Assembly (NCBI GenBank): GCA_030142905.1
Contig: JASJOG010000002.1
Coordinates: forward strand, 2,850,501-2,914,500
DNA from: Heliopora coerulea
Lineage: Eukaryota > Cnidaria > Anthozoa > Scleralcyonacea > Helioporidae
Reading direction: 5' to 3'
Length of the DNA stretch: 64,000 bases
Positions 1-17,605 of this stretch are shown here, piece after piece. The stretch's first letter is position 1; every line of letters begins with the position of its first letter. The notes under the pieces are model-generated. The model saw only the letters and a program-made list of their open reading frames with translations, was not told the DNA's origin and did no database searches. Position numbers and translations under genes: made by a program.

Positions 1-2654
1 GGCAATTTCGGCAACTTTTGTAACACCGAGCAACTTTTCCTAAATTTGACCTTTATTTAGCGATTTTGAGTTTTTCAGTAACGTTTACTGTCAATTTGTG
101 TTAAAATATGATAGACCATCTCAGGATAATATAATATTAATAAATAAGTATAGCTCTTCAAGATGGGAAAACCCATGCAAGTCCAGTCAATCTCTGCATC
201 CCTTTATCGGTATTTATTACTCGGTAATTTTAGCCGCCAGGGGAATTAATATCGGGGTTATTTGCCCTTTTGGCTTCTCAAAATTCAAAATGGCCGGCAG
301 CACATGTTCAGGAAATGAAAGTGAATCTGAGGATAGTGCAAGAGAAGATGATGAAAACTTTGGTCCACTTGAAGAGGCAGCTCAAGCAGGGGCAGATCTG
401 CGGATTCCTCGGATGGCTGAGATTTCAAGGAAACGTAAAATTCAAACAAACCCTGGAAATGTAGAACGTGGTAAACGAGGCTCAAAAGATCCAAAACTTG
501 TCAGTGCTTGGGAGAGAGTTAAACAATACAAGAACGAACATTTGACTGTTGTTAACGGGAAACTCCGCTGTGATGCTTGCAGAGAGATTATTTCAAAGAA
601 GAATAGTTCGATAAAAAAGCATATTCTCACCAAGAAACATTTAACGGGTAAGAAAACCATCGAAGCAAGTAAAATCAGACAGCAGTCTATTGTTGATGTA
701 TTACGACGAAATGATGCGAGGGTTCACCCGAAAGGAGAAACTCTTCCTAATGAAATGCGTTTGTTTCGGTATGATCTTGTCGAAATGTGTTTGAAAGCAG
801 GAATACCACTTGCCAAAATTGATTGTATGAGGCCATTTCTGGAAAAATATGGCCATCGTTTGACATCAAGTAATCATCTTTCAGAAACCATCCCACTCGT
901 GTTGGAAAAAGAAAAGGAGACTCTGAAAACTGACATTTCAGATGGTGATGAATTCTCTGTGATTTTTGATGGTAGCAGCAGGCTTGGGGAGGTCCTTGCT
1001 ATTGTTCTACGATATATTGACACTCAATGGAATATTCAGCAGAGACTGTTAAAGCTGGAAACCCTAGCGAAGAGCTTAAAATCCCAAGAACTAGCTCAAC
1101 GTTTGATTCAATGTTTAGCAGTTGAATACTCAATTCGTCCCGAAATGATATTATCTGCAACGAAGGATGGTGCTGCAGTAAATGAAGCTGCACTTAATCA
1201 AGTCAAGTTTTATTTTCCAAACATCTTCAGTATTACTTGCTTTAGTCATATTATTGACAATGCTGGGAAGAAATTTCAATTCAGAATCTTAGATACATTT
1301 CTCAGGTACTGGAATGGCATGTTTTCTCAAAGTCCTGCTGTTCGACTAGCGTGGAAGACCAAAACTGGTAAAGCCATGCGTACTGCTTCAGCAACAAGGT
1401 GGTGGAGCAAATGGGAAGTCGTGAATCAAGTTTGCGACTATTTCGGGTTTGTGGAGCCTTTTCTCAGAGAAATTGAAATTGAAGATCTTGCTCCTGCATT
1501 ACGTGCTCATTTGCTGGAAATTTTCGACAGTCCTGAAGATGTTGCAGATTTAAAGCTTGAAATTGCAGCTCTAATTGATGGCGGAAGAAGCTTTGTCACA
1601 ACAACGTATAATCTTGAAGGGGATGGTCCTTTGATATTTACCTGCTATCAGCACTTGACGGCTTTGACTCAAGCAGTGCAATTGGGTGCTTATCCCAATT
1701 GTACTGCCCTATCACGTGAAAGAGCAAATGGAGACCAGGTTATTTTCAACCAACTGCTTGAAAGAGCGAAATCTTGCATCAAACCTGGCTTCCAATACTA
1801 CTTGGAGAAAGTCAACATTCAGTTCTACGATATTGTCCGAGCATTTCGAGGTGTACGCCTGTGCTGCCCAGTACAGGTTCAAGGACTCCAACCTACCTTA
1901 GAGTCCTTAGAATTACTTCGTAACTTTCCATTTTTGGATGATGATGCACTTATTAATGGACTTGCTGAAAAACTTCCAAATTACCTAGCTCTATCAGATG
2001 GTGTTCAAGTACAAACAGAAGATGACAAAGTAAAGTGGTGGGCAAGGAATGCAAACACACTTCCTAAATGGGCAGCTGTTGTTAGAAAGATCTTGCTTGT
2101 TCAACCAAGTTCTGGTGCTGCTGAGAGAGTTTTTAGTCTTTTGAACAGTAACTTTTCAAAAGGACAGGAAGCTGCTTTGGAAGAAACAGTTGAAGCGTCA
2201 ATCATGCTGAAGTACAATTCTACTCAAAGGGAAAAAACTGAGTAACGTTTTAAATTGTGCAAACAACATCCTATCTACGCAAAACTTAGTATTTGACATT
2301 ATCATTATTGACATTACGCGGGGTCTTATATTCGCTTACATAGAACTATATACTATTTTATGTGAAGTAATATATAAAAAAAAGTTTCATCAAGACACGT
2401 TATATTATGAATTTGTCTGTGCATTGCATTTTTTTATAAAGACACCAATTTATATGATTACTCTAAACATCATCACAGAGTATGTATCGAATCTAGCTCA
2501 AAATAGCAGCACTTAGCAGTGAAAACTAGCAACTTTTTAGCAACTTTCTTGAAAACTAGCAACTTTTCGGGGAAAATGGGCAACTTTTACGCAACTTTTC
2601 TTCTTTTTTTGAGCAACTATTATCGGAATTTCGAGCAACTTGTGGAAACCCCTA
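1..2654 (+). mobile_element. Autonomous hAT-like DNA transposon, left end outside window
   Basis: The element consists of a hAT-type transposase frame and its flanks. The right end reads as a terminal inverted repeat, in reverse complement TAGGGGTTTCCACAAGTTGC, which fits the YARGG-type start of hAT ends. The matching left terminus lies before base 1, so the element is cut by the window edge. The motif GCAACTTT recurs on the plus strand at both sides, at about 10 and 30 on the left and about seven times between 2528 and 2640 on the right. Such subterminal repeats are typical transposase-binding sites in hAT elements. The exact right boundary and its 8-bp target duplication cannot be confirmed without the left end. 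Confidence 0.8.
290..2245 (+). CDS. hAT family transposase with BED-like zinc finger, intact frame
   Basis: The frame is open from 98 (715 codons). The first 64 codons look non-coding, so the ATG at 290 in context AAAATGG is the better start, giving 651 aa. In the numbering from 98, an acidic stretch (about 75-100) is followed by a BED-like zinc finger with C158, C161, H175 and H181. Next comes an RNase H-like core with candidate catalytic D291 (in VIFDGS), D357 (in TKDGAA) and E676 (in GAAERVFS). The C-terminal hAT dimerisation segment runs from about 645 to 700 (WWARNAN ... AAERVFSLLNS). The enzyme would cut and paste its own element in the nucleus. No stop or frameshift is seen, so the copy may be recent. 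The alternative reading is a domesticated gene; the adjacent terminal repeat argues for a transposon. Confidence 0.85.
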   Translation: MAGSTCSGNESESEDSAREDDENFGPLEEAAQAGADLRIPRMAEISRKRKIQTNPGNVERGKRGSKDPKLVSAWERVKQYKNEHLTVVNGKLRCDACREIISKKNSSIKKHILTKKHLTGKKTIEASKIRQQSIVDVLRRNDARVHPKGETLPNEMRLFRYDLVEMCLKAGIPLAKIDCMRPFLEKYGHRLTSSNHLSETIPLVLEKEKETLKTDISDGDEFSVIFDGSSRLGEVLAIVLRYIDTQWNIQQRLLKLETLAKSLKSQELAQRLIQCLAVEYSIRPEMILSATKDGAAVNEAALNQVKFYFPNIFSITCFSHIIDNAGKKFQFRILDTFLRYWNGMFSQSPAVRLAWKTKTGKAMRTASATRWWSKWEVVNQVCDYFGFVEPFLREIEIEDLAPALRAHLLEIFDSPEDVADLKLEIAALIDGGRSFVTTTYNLEGDGPLIFTCYQHLTALTQAVQLGAYPNCTALSRERANGDQVIFNQLLERAKSCIKPGFQYYLEKVNIQFYDIVRAFRGVRLCCPVQVQGLQPTLESLELLRNFPFLDDDALINGLAEKLPNYLALSDGVQVQTEDDKVKWWARNANTLPKWAAVVRKILLVQPSSGAAERVFSLLNSNFSKGQEAALEETVEASIMLKYNSTQREKTE

Positions 2655-5600
2655 TCTACACCCTTTGCTGTTCATTATAACCAGGAAATAAAACCAGTAT
2701 GATGTCGACTTTTTTCGCTTGACCGTCATAGCTTCCATGTCGCTGATTTTGACAAGAGTATTGGTCATGATCATCTTCTTTGTCAGGTGCACCAGCATAG
2801 TCAACATGCCGTTTTTCATTCGAATTTCTAGCTATTCAGTAAAAAAGCCTTATTTGTTTGATAACGTAAAAGTGTGTTTATTTGAGTGAATTGAAAACCA
2901 TAATTATCGGTATATTTAATAAAGATATTTTTATGAAGGCCAACAGCCATTAACATAAATTGAGCAAGATATTTGTTTCTGTGAGAATGACACTCTTTAG
3001 GAGTTGATCTTTTCTTGGAGAATTTCAACGTGCACTGAAGTCAGCCTGGGCTTTAGGATCGAAGAATTCCCTTTGATATAACCTTGCCATTACATAACAA
3101 AAATTTCTGCCTGGGCAGGGCCTTTACGTTTTCAGCCCGGTTAGCCAGACTGAAATTCTTCCGTACAACAATAACGGGAAACTACAGTAACTACAGCAAC
3201 AGAACTCTTAACTTTTAAAGTTTCTTTACCCATTTCACATCATGTGACGTTACTCAGGAGAATTGTTTTTTTTGAAATTCAATGATATTCAGATACGCAT
3301 CAATGCATAATGATTACAATGATAAAGAATCAAAACATCACGTAGTTCGAAAATGGCAATTTACATACGAAACTCAAAAGGTCAGTTAAAGTATACCAGT
3401 GGCTACCTGCCTGGGGTACACCTACCCCCTGGTGCGACGGGGCTTGAAGGGGTAAATGGAAATTTGCTGAGCAAACGATTTTTTGCCTCGCATCCTTAAG
3501 AACTCTTTTTCAGTCAATACCAATCGAAATTTAGTGAAAGCAAATTCAGCTGTGCTTTCTCTTTTTCGTTGGTCATCTTGTTCTTTATGGCAATGTCTGA
3601 AAATTCTCGGCACAAGATCAAAATAGTTCTGACGTGGAAAATTATGTTTAAGTATTGTCACACTTAGTTAATGGTTATTAACATCGTTCACTTGTTTTTC
3701 ATGGTCGTCTAAACACCAAAATTAATTAAGAATGTCAGTTAAAAACCTCTTTTCCAAAATAGGCATGTTGCTTCAAGGAGAATAAAAATAAAAATTGAAA
3801 ATGTTTACAAAAAAAAAAAAAAAAAGAAAAAAGAAAAAGAAATTGATGACTGTGATCAGCATTTGAGCTTGTCTAAACTAACATGTTTTGTTATTTATCG
3901 TGTTTTATCCTGTTATGGCTATTCACATTCGAATTTTGAGCTGGGCATTAATATTTATCCTACGACTATGTAGCACTAATTGATAATTATTAATTTGTGG
4001 GAAGGAGCATCTGAATAGAGTGCTTGTGTGAGTCCTCCAGCAGTTGAACTACGAGGTAGTTTGTCGTTCTAACTATTTGGTTCCCTATGACTAGTAAACA
4101 GAGCATGGGGTACCCCACAAGTTCATGAAAGATGCAAGAAATACCTGGCTAGAAAATGGTTGGAAACCGCTGTAGTAGATTATGTTTGCTGATGGGACAG
4201 GGAAATCCTTGACGATTATTTACTTTTTCTGATATCGTCAGTAGGCATTTGAATTTCGTAATTAACGGTTAGCTAACTTCAATTGTAGTAATCGTGGAAT
4301 GATACCATGAATCTAACAGTTCGTCGAGAAAGTTAAGTCTAACTTTGCTTTTCCCGATTTACGCTAGATGAGTGGATATTTCAAAAAAACGGAAGTGTCC
4401 ATTATTATAGTATTTTTTATAAAAAAATTCGGCTAGAGATTCACCGGACACCAGGCGGAAAACGAATTCCTTACAAAAATTCAATGCCTGTCTTTACGGA
4501 CAAGTGTTATAGTCAGGTTCAATCATCAAGAAGTTGCATAGTTGTTATTTTTATCGCAGTTCGGGGAGAAATAAAAACTTTACCCAACCCTTGTATAATC
4601 TGGATTTTGATAGGTCATATTTTGGCTATCAAGCGCCGTTATTTAAGCTAGATGATTTTATCTTACGAGTATTAACGATAGGAAGTAAATGAACTACGGA
4701 TCTTCGCAAGGTGTTGAAGAACGCAGTGCATTAAAGACAGACAACAAATTTGTTGGGGTTTTTTTTTATGAGGTTGTGAATAGAAATCCAGTTTAGTTTG
4801 AAGAAGTAATGAACAACTAAGAGTCAAATTAGATTTAATAAGATCACCAAACAACTTTTTTCACGGCTTACTAGTTCTAGTTAATTTTATACGGCTATTC
4901 TGTGAACTAGCTTCATGGATTGCTGCGGGAAAACTTCATTACCAAGTGTTTCTATCCACGTTGATAATAAACATTGTATTGTACGGTATCGTATCAAATT
5001 TTGTATGGTATTCTAAATTTCCAACTACAGATCAGATATAGATTGCCACGTAACTATATTCAAGTCTGAGACAAGTAGACCAACCTTCTCGGTATATTTT
5101 AAAATAATCTAGAGTTTAACATCTGGTATACGTCATCCTGGATATCACATTTGAGGTGACTGTCAGATGTAATTCCAAGTAGCTTATCTAATTTCTTCAA
5201 TAAATCATACATGTACAACGAAGGGATCAAATCCAGAAAATTTCGTTTGGAGTTGAGTTACATAAATTACGAGTCGGAGACCCAGGCTAGCCTTCTTAGC
5301 ATTTACTTGGTCTCGTGCAGTAAACTCCATTTTTATGGCTGTGGATATGTATATTTACTCTTAAGTTAACGGTAATTGGATGCAATTTTTAGTTGAACAG
5401 TTGAAACAAAAGCTGTGTTATCGAGGCACATACTGAGTTCGCATAATTTACTACCCGAATATTTTACTCAAGAAAATTGAAGATTATCTCGTCCTCCATT
5501 TCATCGTTTAAGGACTGCGTTTAACGTCGTTTTTCAGTCCAAAAACTGACTTCAGCATTCCTATTGTAATAGCGTTTAGTGGACGTACTAGACCACTAAT

Positions 5601-6875
5601 AGGATTGAAACGGACGTACAGAATTCCTCACTATGGGCAGCCACTCAACTTCGTTTTTTCCACGGCCATTGAAGTCGACGAGGAGTTAGTATTCCAGTTA
5701 CCAAAGTTCACTAGGGCAGTTTTGCGAGCCAATTCCAGATTTTTTTAGCAAAGCCTTTCACCAAGAAGTGTTCAGAAGTAAACATATACAAAAGCGTTGT
5801 GAACTACTGTATATTTACTTCGTGATTGCCCGATTTTTCCGCCACCAAGCCCTTTAAATTCCTATCTATTCTATGCACAATGCATCACCAATTATTCTGA
5901 AGTCTAGTTTGACAGAATAGATAAGGCAATTGGAAATCGTGTCCATGAAAAAACTTTAAATTTTACTAGTTGGGTATTTCTTGACAGCCTACAATATGAT
6001 TCGGGGGTCGGTTGGCCTAAGTTCGAATAACTTATCCAATGGTTAACCACTTTTTTGCGTGCAAAATTTATCCGTCGTACAAGTTCGGTCCTTCGAAACT
6101 CTTCACAACTATGCCTATAAGGACTAGGACAATGGATTTTTCTCCTGAACCCATTGAACATTTAAATTATTAGAGCTTTCAAAAACCGCCCCAGGAATCA
6201 CTGGTATACCTTCAAAACACTATAACGCTGTGGAGTACGACTAGTTGTACTAGCGGAATTAGGCCGTTCTCATTGAGGGAGATTTATTTTTAGCAAATTG
6301 AAAATCGCTCGAGTGTCTCTGTGCTGTGATGAAAAAATGAATGACGTCATGTCAACCGGAAAATACGAGGCGTGGCCGGGTGTTCTCTGGTATTTTCCGT
6401 TTGAAATGGCATCATCGATGTTTCTATTGCAGTACAGACACACGAAAGCTGTTTCTACTTGTTTTATAAAATAAAGGTTTTCTCGAGTCTGCGTGACGTC
6501 ATCCATGTACTCTTTCCACAATGAAAATGACGACAGCGTGGCTCTGCACTCTGAGAAAATGAGGTTTGTTCAAATCAGAGTGTGTGTAAGACACTTATTT
6601 TATAAAGCTCGCCTGTTATTTTATAAAGTTTTTATATAAACTTTTACGGAAATGTATCATTAGGACGGTATTTTGATTCTTGAAACACCATTATAGCCGG
6701 TCTAGCACAACAACCTATTCAAGATATCCTTCTCCCCGTCCTCTTTATTTTTTTCTTTCAATTTTATTTTGCATCGTCGTTTGTGAAATCATGGTTCATG
6801 TCCTGCCCTGAAAAATACTCAAAGAACTCGTCTAGCACTGAAAACATAAGGTTTATGTGAATCCAATTGAAATCG
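2655..6875. other. Intergenic stretch, no gene recognised
   Basis: The open frames here are all short (under 90 codons) and lack recognisable domains. A poly-A/AG-rich tract lies near 3808-3840. Two TGACGTCA palindromes (CRE-like) occur near 6343 and 6494, within sequence that also shows weak inverted similarity, perhaps an old miniature element. The rest is AT-rich sequence in which I see no structure. Confidence 0.5.
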
Positions 6876-6881
6876 TTTATT
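6876..6881 (-). promoter_or_regulatory. Candidate poly(A) signal of the ARF gene
   Basis: AATAAA on the minus strand, about 600 nt past the ARF stop codon. It is the first AATAAA met downstream of the stop. The placement is inference only. Confidence 0.35.
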
Positions 6882-7477
6882 ACATGACAGATCACTCCTG
6901 GCCCGTTACAGAGATCAAAATCAAATCTAGATGTACATAAACTGAATTAAAGAAAAGCAAAAACCTTCAACCTAGGAATCAAACAAAATTGCGCTGAATT
7001 CCGTACGTATTAAATTCAAGACATCAACAAGCTATGAAAAAGAACTCACCATGGGAATAAGTGTACCAAAAAAAAATAATAATAAAATAAATAAAATCAA
7101 ATAAAAATAACCCAAAACACCTGCACATTTACCTAATAAAATAATAATACAAGAATAACGCCAGCTTGATACCGATGGTACAGATTTGTAATATTGTTCA
7201 AGGAATAAAATTTAACGTTTGGCAATAGCAAAACAATATGAACTAGGTAAATAGAGAAGATGATGATGGGGAATCTTGAACTACAGTTCGAAATATTTCT
7301 GGAAGAGAAAATGAGTTAAAAAATGGGGGGAAGAAAAGAGCTCTGGACCAAGACTGAAAAATACAGCAGTTCCTGCCATACTTTTTTTTCCAAGAAAATG
7401 AAATATTTCCCACGATCCGAGTCACTCAATTTCAAGTACTATCTTTATCAAGTTGCTACTGCTCCAGTTAGCTCTGT

Positions 7478-12495
<5,018 letters not shown>

Positions 12496-12854
12496 TCAAG
12501 CGAAAATACTTAGCGAAAATAGCGAAAATGCAAGAAGGATGATATATTTATTCTTTAGAATATGGCTAAACTCTCGATCTCCAACCTTTTCTCCCTTTCT
12601 TGCTCGGTTTATCCTTGAGAAGAACTAAACTTTACACTGCAGGTTATGACTTGTGGAACGAGGGCGCGTCGCATGTGCCACGTAATTTCATCACAAATGA
12701 GGAGTTCCCGTAGGCTTCCGAGGATTGCGTAGATCGTCGACTATTTTTACGACTATTTCCCGATCTTAATGCGAAACCACCCGTCAAAGCGATTTGGCTT
12801 TGTCTTTTCGGGTGAGGCTCTCGGGTGAGGCTATTGTCCAGAAATTGTAAATAT

Positions 12855-13292
12855 CATAGGCGTGGAAACCGGGGGGGCATTTAGAGCACGTGCCCCTCAA
12901 CCTTTTGGAAACGACAAAAAATACCCTTTTTAAGGATGAAAAGTGGCCTTTATAAAGAAAAAAGAAATGCCTTTTTATAACAAAGTGTAACACATCAGTT
13001 TGTGTCCTCTTGCTTGGGTTTATAGATTAAAAGATTTATAAGAATATGAAACAAACCCATAGTGAACAAGACAGAGACATTTCTCAGAAACTGTTAGAAA
13101 TTTCAAATTTTTTGAACTTTTGTAATTTAGCCTTAATGCTGCTGTTAATTACTAGTTTCACTAAAATGCAAGCCTCATGTTAAAAGAACTGGTATGACAA
13201 ATGCTATGTATTCTGAGGGTGTCCTTTCCATGCGCAAAGGTACCTCCGAACGGCTTTGCCCCTCCAACCCACACTTGCTTCCTACGCTACTG
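12855..13292. mobile_element. hAT-type miniature element (non-autonomous)
   Basis: The left end CATAGGCGTGGAAACCGG and the right end in reverse complement CAGTAGCGTAGGAAGCAAG form an imperfect terminal inverted repeat. The flanking 8-mers GTAAATAT and ATAAACAT match at 6 of 8 positions, as expected of an aged hAT target duplication. There is a G-run just inside the left end and no coding frame. It sits about 380 bp upstream of the ARF start codon. Confidence 0.55.
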
Positions 13293-13428
13293 ATAAACAT
13301 CACGACATCAACTGCATGAGAATATGCCCTTCTCGAATGGTCTTATCTCTACAACATGTAACTCAAATGCAGTTTACATTCCACATGTAATTCGGGTATG
13401 TAATGTATATATATCAGCTTACACGTAC

Positions 13429-14122
13429 ACAATGCTTCCCCTTCGAAGGAAATTTCCTTGTCGATAGAAATTTTGACGAAATGAAGGAAATTTGAAGGAA
13501 ATAAAATTTTGAAGGAAATTTGAAGGATGTTTTGAGAATTTGAAGGAAATTTGAAGAAATTCTGAAGGAACTTGCCCTACTGGTAACAAGTTTGTTTCTA
13601 ATGTTGAAGAATATTGCACTGTAATATTACGGAGAGTTATCATCTCTTGAATTAATTTGTGTATAGGAGTAAATGCAGCTGATACTGCACAAAATATAAG
13701 GTATAATTTGCGGAAGACCGCGAAAATAATCCTAAAAAACAGAAAAAAGATACTTTATCTATATGTATACCGATAATGAGTAATTTTTATTGAGGGACAC
13801 GTAAAAACTTATTAGGTGTTAGGAAACTCATCATTATGTATGGACGTCCACGAAAAAACCACATGTCCAACTTTCAATTCCCAAAAATTACCACTTATGG
13901 GAAAACAGCTTCATTCCTAATCCTCCAGTACCACACCCCGTTACTCTGCCTCGATCCAACGTGACAGAGCAATGATTCACTGATTTCAACACCAAAAACA
14001 TCGTTAATTTGACGTTAAATTGTGAAGGAAATTTTAATATTTTTGAAGGACATTTTGAATTGAAAAAAGAAAAAAATTAGACTAAGAGGAGGAAATTTTG
14101 TCGTGCTAAGGTGGAAGCCCTG
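13429..14122. repeat. Repeat-rich stretch with GAAGGAAATTT tandem motif, possible hAT-type element
   Basis: Units related to GAAGGAAATTT recur between about 13441 and 13575, and again near 14022-14060. The right edge in reverse complement reads CAGGGCTTCCACCTTAGCAC and resembles the left edge CAATGCTTCCCCTTCGAAGG, which suggests a degenerate hAT-like terminal repeat. The target duplication is not convincing. Confidence 0.35.
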
Positions 14123-14789
14123 CATGCACGGCAAACCTCGTTCCCAGGACATTTTGCCTCCACGGCGGAATGGAGGAATGACCCTAGCACTGACTCTGGG
14201 ATTAACTCTGGTATTCCGGGCATCAAGTAGTCAACTTACATAAATAGTTTCCGGGTATTTCAATGTGAGAATTTATGTAGTCTCAGCTCGTTTGACATTG
14301 CTTTCTTGTTGACTGCCAATTTTCAACTGGCCACCACAATTCACCAACACATGATGATAGATCACATCTATCATTATCTCCTATGAATATCATAAACATA
14401 CCAATAAATCGCCCTATATGAGTGGACATTTGCTAAACTAGGTTCCAGGCCCCGCGTTAGAGGAGGTAGAGTTGAAAAGTAAACATGGCGACACAAAAGC
14501 GTGCGCGTCCGGAGAAGGGATTCTATCGAAACGTGAAGCGTGGTGTACGTTTTCGAGCAAATTAATTATGCTTAAAACAAGAGAAATTCAATACAGAAAA
14601 GATGTATCCTATCGAGGTAAGCAGATTTCGTAGACAGGATTCGTTTGTGTGCGAATTTTATTGATCATTAAGCACTCTTGGCGCATTTAATTTAAATATA
14701 TTTAAACATAGTTTTTAAATACGTAGATACCATGGTGAATGGTAATTTAAGATAAAGTAGGAGAAGATGAAGAGTAATATACGCTTAAA

Positions 14790-15330
14790 GAGGTATACAC
14801 AGTTACCAAAGACATTCAAAGTGATCTTGACAAATTGAAATCTATATTTTTATCTAATGGCTACCCTGAAAGTATACTTAATAAGGCTTTCAATCAAAGT
14901 GAAACAGACAAACCAATTGGACCCGCTAAATGTCCAGTCTATTTAAAACTTCCATGGATAGGACAAATTTCCGAAACTCTTGGTCAATCGATCAAGCTAA
15001 TTACTGAGCAAACATTTTTTTTTGTTGCTAGATTCGTTGGCATCTTTTCGACGAAATCCATCCTTCCACCCACTCACAAAGAGTCTCTACCTGCTTCTTC
15101 ATCTAGCTGTGTTATTTTCGAATTTAAATGCGAATGTGGATCTCGCTATGTGGGTAGAACTAATCAGAGACTGGGTGATAGGATCAAACAACACGTTCCT
15201 AGCATGATTAGAAATGGAGCTCAGCCATCACGTCAACAACCAGGACGACTATGCCGCTCCGGTCAATTGATCAGTTGCGACTCAGCTGTTGGCAAACATT
15301 TTATTTTTTCAACAGAATTACTGTTACCAA
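14790..15330 (+). pseudogene. Penelope-like element fragment with GIY-YIG endonuclease domain (truncated)
   Basis: The translated stretch shows a reverse-transcriptase C-terminal linker (KSIFLSNGYPESILNKAF, then LPWIGQISETLGQSIKLI). It is followed by a GIY-YIG-type segment (VIFEFKCECGSRYVGRTN, then QRLGDRIKQHVPS). The YVG and following R and H positions are as in GIY-YIG nucleases that PLE retrotransposons carry after the RT. The reading frame leaves the family after DSAVGKHF near 15300, so the 3' end is lost; the RT core is also missing upstream. A poly-T-encoded FFF insertion interrupts the linker. It is a dead copy. A LINE with a GIY-YIG domain is a less likely alternative. Confidence 0.7.
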
Positions 15331-15399
15331 AAATAAAAAAAATAGCATTTTTCAAGTTTATCATTTTTTCGGACCTTCCTTGATGTTGAGGACACTGTG

Positions 15400-16690
15400 T
15401 TGGTGAGCTTCCCTTGTTAAAGTTCCAGGACTACACCACTGATACGAAGCTCATTTGCCATGGATTTTCTTCCGATTTTCTGATACTTTATAACAAAATT
15501 AGATATAATGACAAATAAATTATTTTGATCCGTGTGTACATTTAAAGAAAGTAATGTAAAACAGAGAAAATCTTTCAATTTAGCTCAAGATTCAATGAAT
15601 TTTCGAGGATTTCACTGTGAAAATTTAGAGGCCTGGGGACGAAAATAAAATTAATAGGCAAATGTCATGCAATATTTTGCCATGCAAGTTTCAAATAGGG
15701 TTCTCGACTTTAATAAAAACTATTGCTTCGAACTAGCAGCAAAATTTAAATAAGAGATTATTTCTTAACATTGAGGTTTAGATGAATAAATTAAACTCCT
15801 CTTGAATAAATTAAGTTATGAAACCGACCAATAGGGTTAACAAAATCGACAAACGGATCCCAGGGACGTTTTGCCGCTATTCACAATGGAGGGGGAAAAC
15901 GAATACTCTGGGAATGAGGTTGACTTGCAAATACTACAGTGGAGAGGGAAGGGTAGTTGGAAGGCTTGACATTCGTGGAACAGACCATTTTACTATAATT
16001 AGTGGGAAAGCTGGGAGATCAAACAAGAAATTAAAAAAATTACTACTGTATAATAATTTAACGATTTCATTCATTCTAATCCAATGCCAAGCTCTAACCA
16101 AAATCCTAACGCAAACCCTAGTTCTTATTCTAAAAAAACTTCTCTAACCCTGGCTTTAAAACTACTTTTTAGCAAAAGTTTCAATTCAGACTTTCCTGAC
16201 AAAGTGTCAATCAGAACCCCTCGAAATAACTGCTTCCATTTGCCACGTCGCTCATAAAAAAACTTTTTACACATTCTGTTCTCGAAAATTCTGAACGCCT
16301 TTGATATATAGCTTGAACGACTGACTATTTAACTGGCGGAGACCAAACAGAATAACACTTGTGAACTTCGATAAATTAACGAGTTAATATTTCCTGTCAA
16401 AGTCTCGAAAGTACTGATCAGTACTTGAACACGGGATATGATAAAATAAACTTAACATAACAACGTATGCCCATAAAAACAGACACAGCAAATAACGTAT
16501 GTCCCTTTCTCAAAATTGCTTGTTCTCAATTAGGTGTTTACCTCATGGGACCAGGAGTTCTCCCTGAATTGATCGGCGGTTTCCAGCAGAAGGATTAGTT
16601 CTAATTCTATTGAATGTTATTAATACACTCCAAATTCCACAAAACATTCAATACGTGCATGCACAATCGTTTCGTCGACGATGCTTGATC
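15400..16690. other. Intergenic stretch, no gene recognised
   Basis: AT-rich sequence with a 109-codon open frame (15818-16147) that matches no family I know. It may include the upstream, unrecognisable part of the PLE remnant that starts near 16700. Confidence 0.4.
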
Positions 16691-16699
16691 TAAGCGTTC

Positions 16700-17545
16700 T
16701 AAAAATGAGCCTAACGGGCTGCTTGAGGCTTTTAATGCATACCATCCCAACATAAAATTTAGTGTTGACGAAAACTCCGATCACTTTTTGAACACAGCCT
16801 TTGAATACGCTGCCAACAAATTTTCAAGTCGAAAAGCCTGGAAAACTGCCCACACATTGGTCGTCACAAATACCAACCAAGTGGAAACGTAATATCCTTT
16901 TATACACATTACATCGAGCGAAACGAGTTACTACAAACTGGAAGATAGAAGTACAGCCAATTGGAAGATCGTTCCAAACAGCCGGCTATTCGCGTAAGTT
17001 TATCGAAAAAACCATCGTGAATTTTGAAAAGGCACAATAAGATGTCAATCACTCCAACACAACGGTTTGATGAAAGGTCATTTATAGCTATTCGCCTGTC
17101 GTATTGTAAAGCAAATGAACAGCAAAGTTCTAGGTTTGCTAATAAACTTAAGTATACTCGGGGACATAACAGGTTTTCATTCTTTTGGCAAACCCGAAAG
17201 ATTCGATCCTTGTTTTCTCCTGAAAACAAAAATCATCATTCATCACAAGTTGTTTATAAAGGATTTTGTAACACTTGAAGATATCTATATTTGTGAAACC
17301 GCACATAATTTTGAGGTTCGAAAACAAGAACATCGGAAGACACAAAGAATGCCAATCAATCAGAACCAGCACGCGACTCTTTATCTAACCCTGGCCATTC
17401 TTTCACATGGAAAATAGTCACCACTGTCAAGAAATGGAAACAAAGGCGCATTTTAGAGGCTTTCCTAATTGGAAAATTCCAACCTGCTTTGAATAAACAA
17501 ATGTCTACCTTCCACCTAACTTTGTATCCCCGAGGAGTTACTTAA
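16700..17545 (+). pseudogene. Penelope-like element remnant: RT thumb plus GIY-YIG, frameshifted
   Basis: Segments in several frames line up in PLE order. First is the RT end LLEAFNAYHPNIKFSVDENS, then KPGKLPTHWSSQIPTKWKRN, then LHRAKRVTTNWKIEVQ. After that come AGYSRKFIEKTIVNFEKAQ, the linker ending VVYKGFCNT, and the GIY-YIG-like DIYICETAHNFEVRKQEHRK. The tail FTWKIVTTVKKWKQRRILEA leads to a stop after LYPRGVT near 17545. Frame changes occur at about 17030, 17270 and 17400, and the upstream RT motifs are absent. The copy cannot encode an active protein. Confidence 0.75.
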
Positions 17546-17605
17546 TTATCAATAATATTTTCGTGCACAATGTAAAATCACCAGTTTGCAATTCCCAGGT
17601 TCAAC

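Noticed and set aside
6343..6501. Two TGACGTCA (CRE-like) palindromes
   Set aside because: No promoter or gene start nearby; probably part of an old repeat.
14488..14568. Short frame MATQKRARPEKGFYRNVKRG with a good start context
   Set aside because: It stops after 26 codons and no following exon could be joined to it; it may be a gene fragment but cannot be supported.
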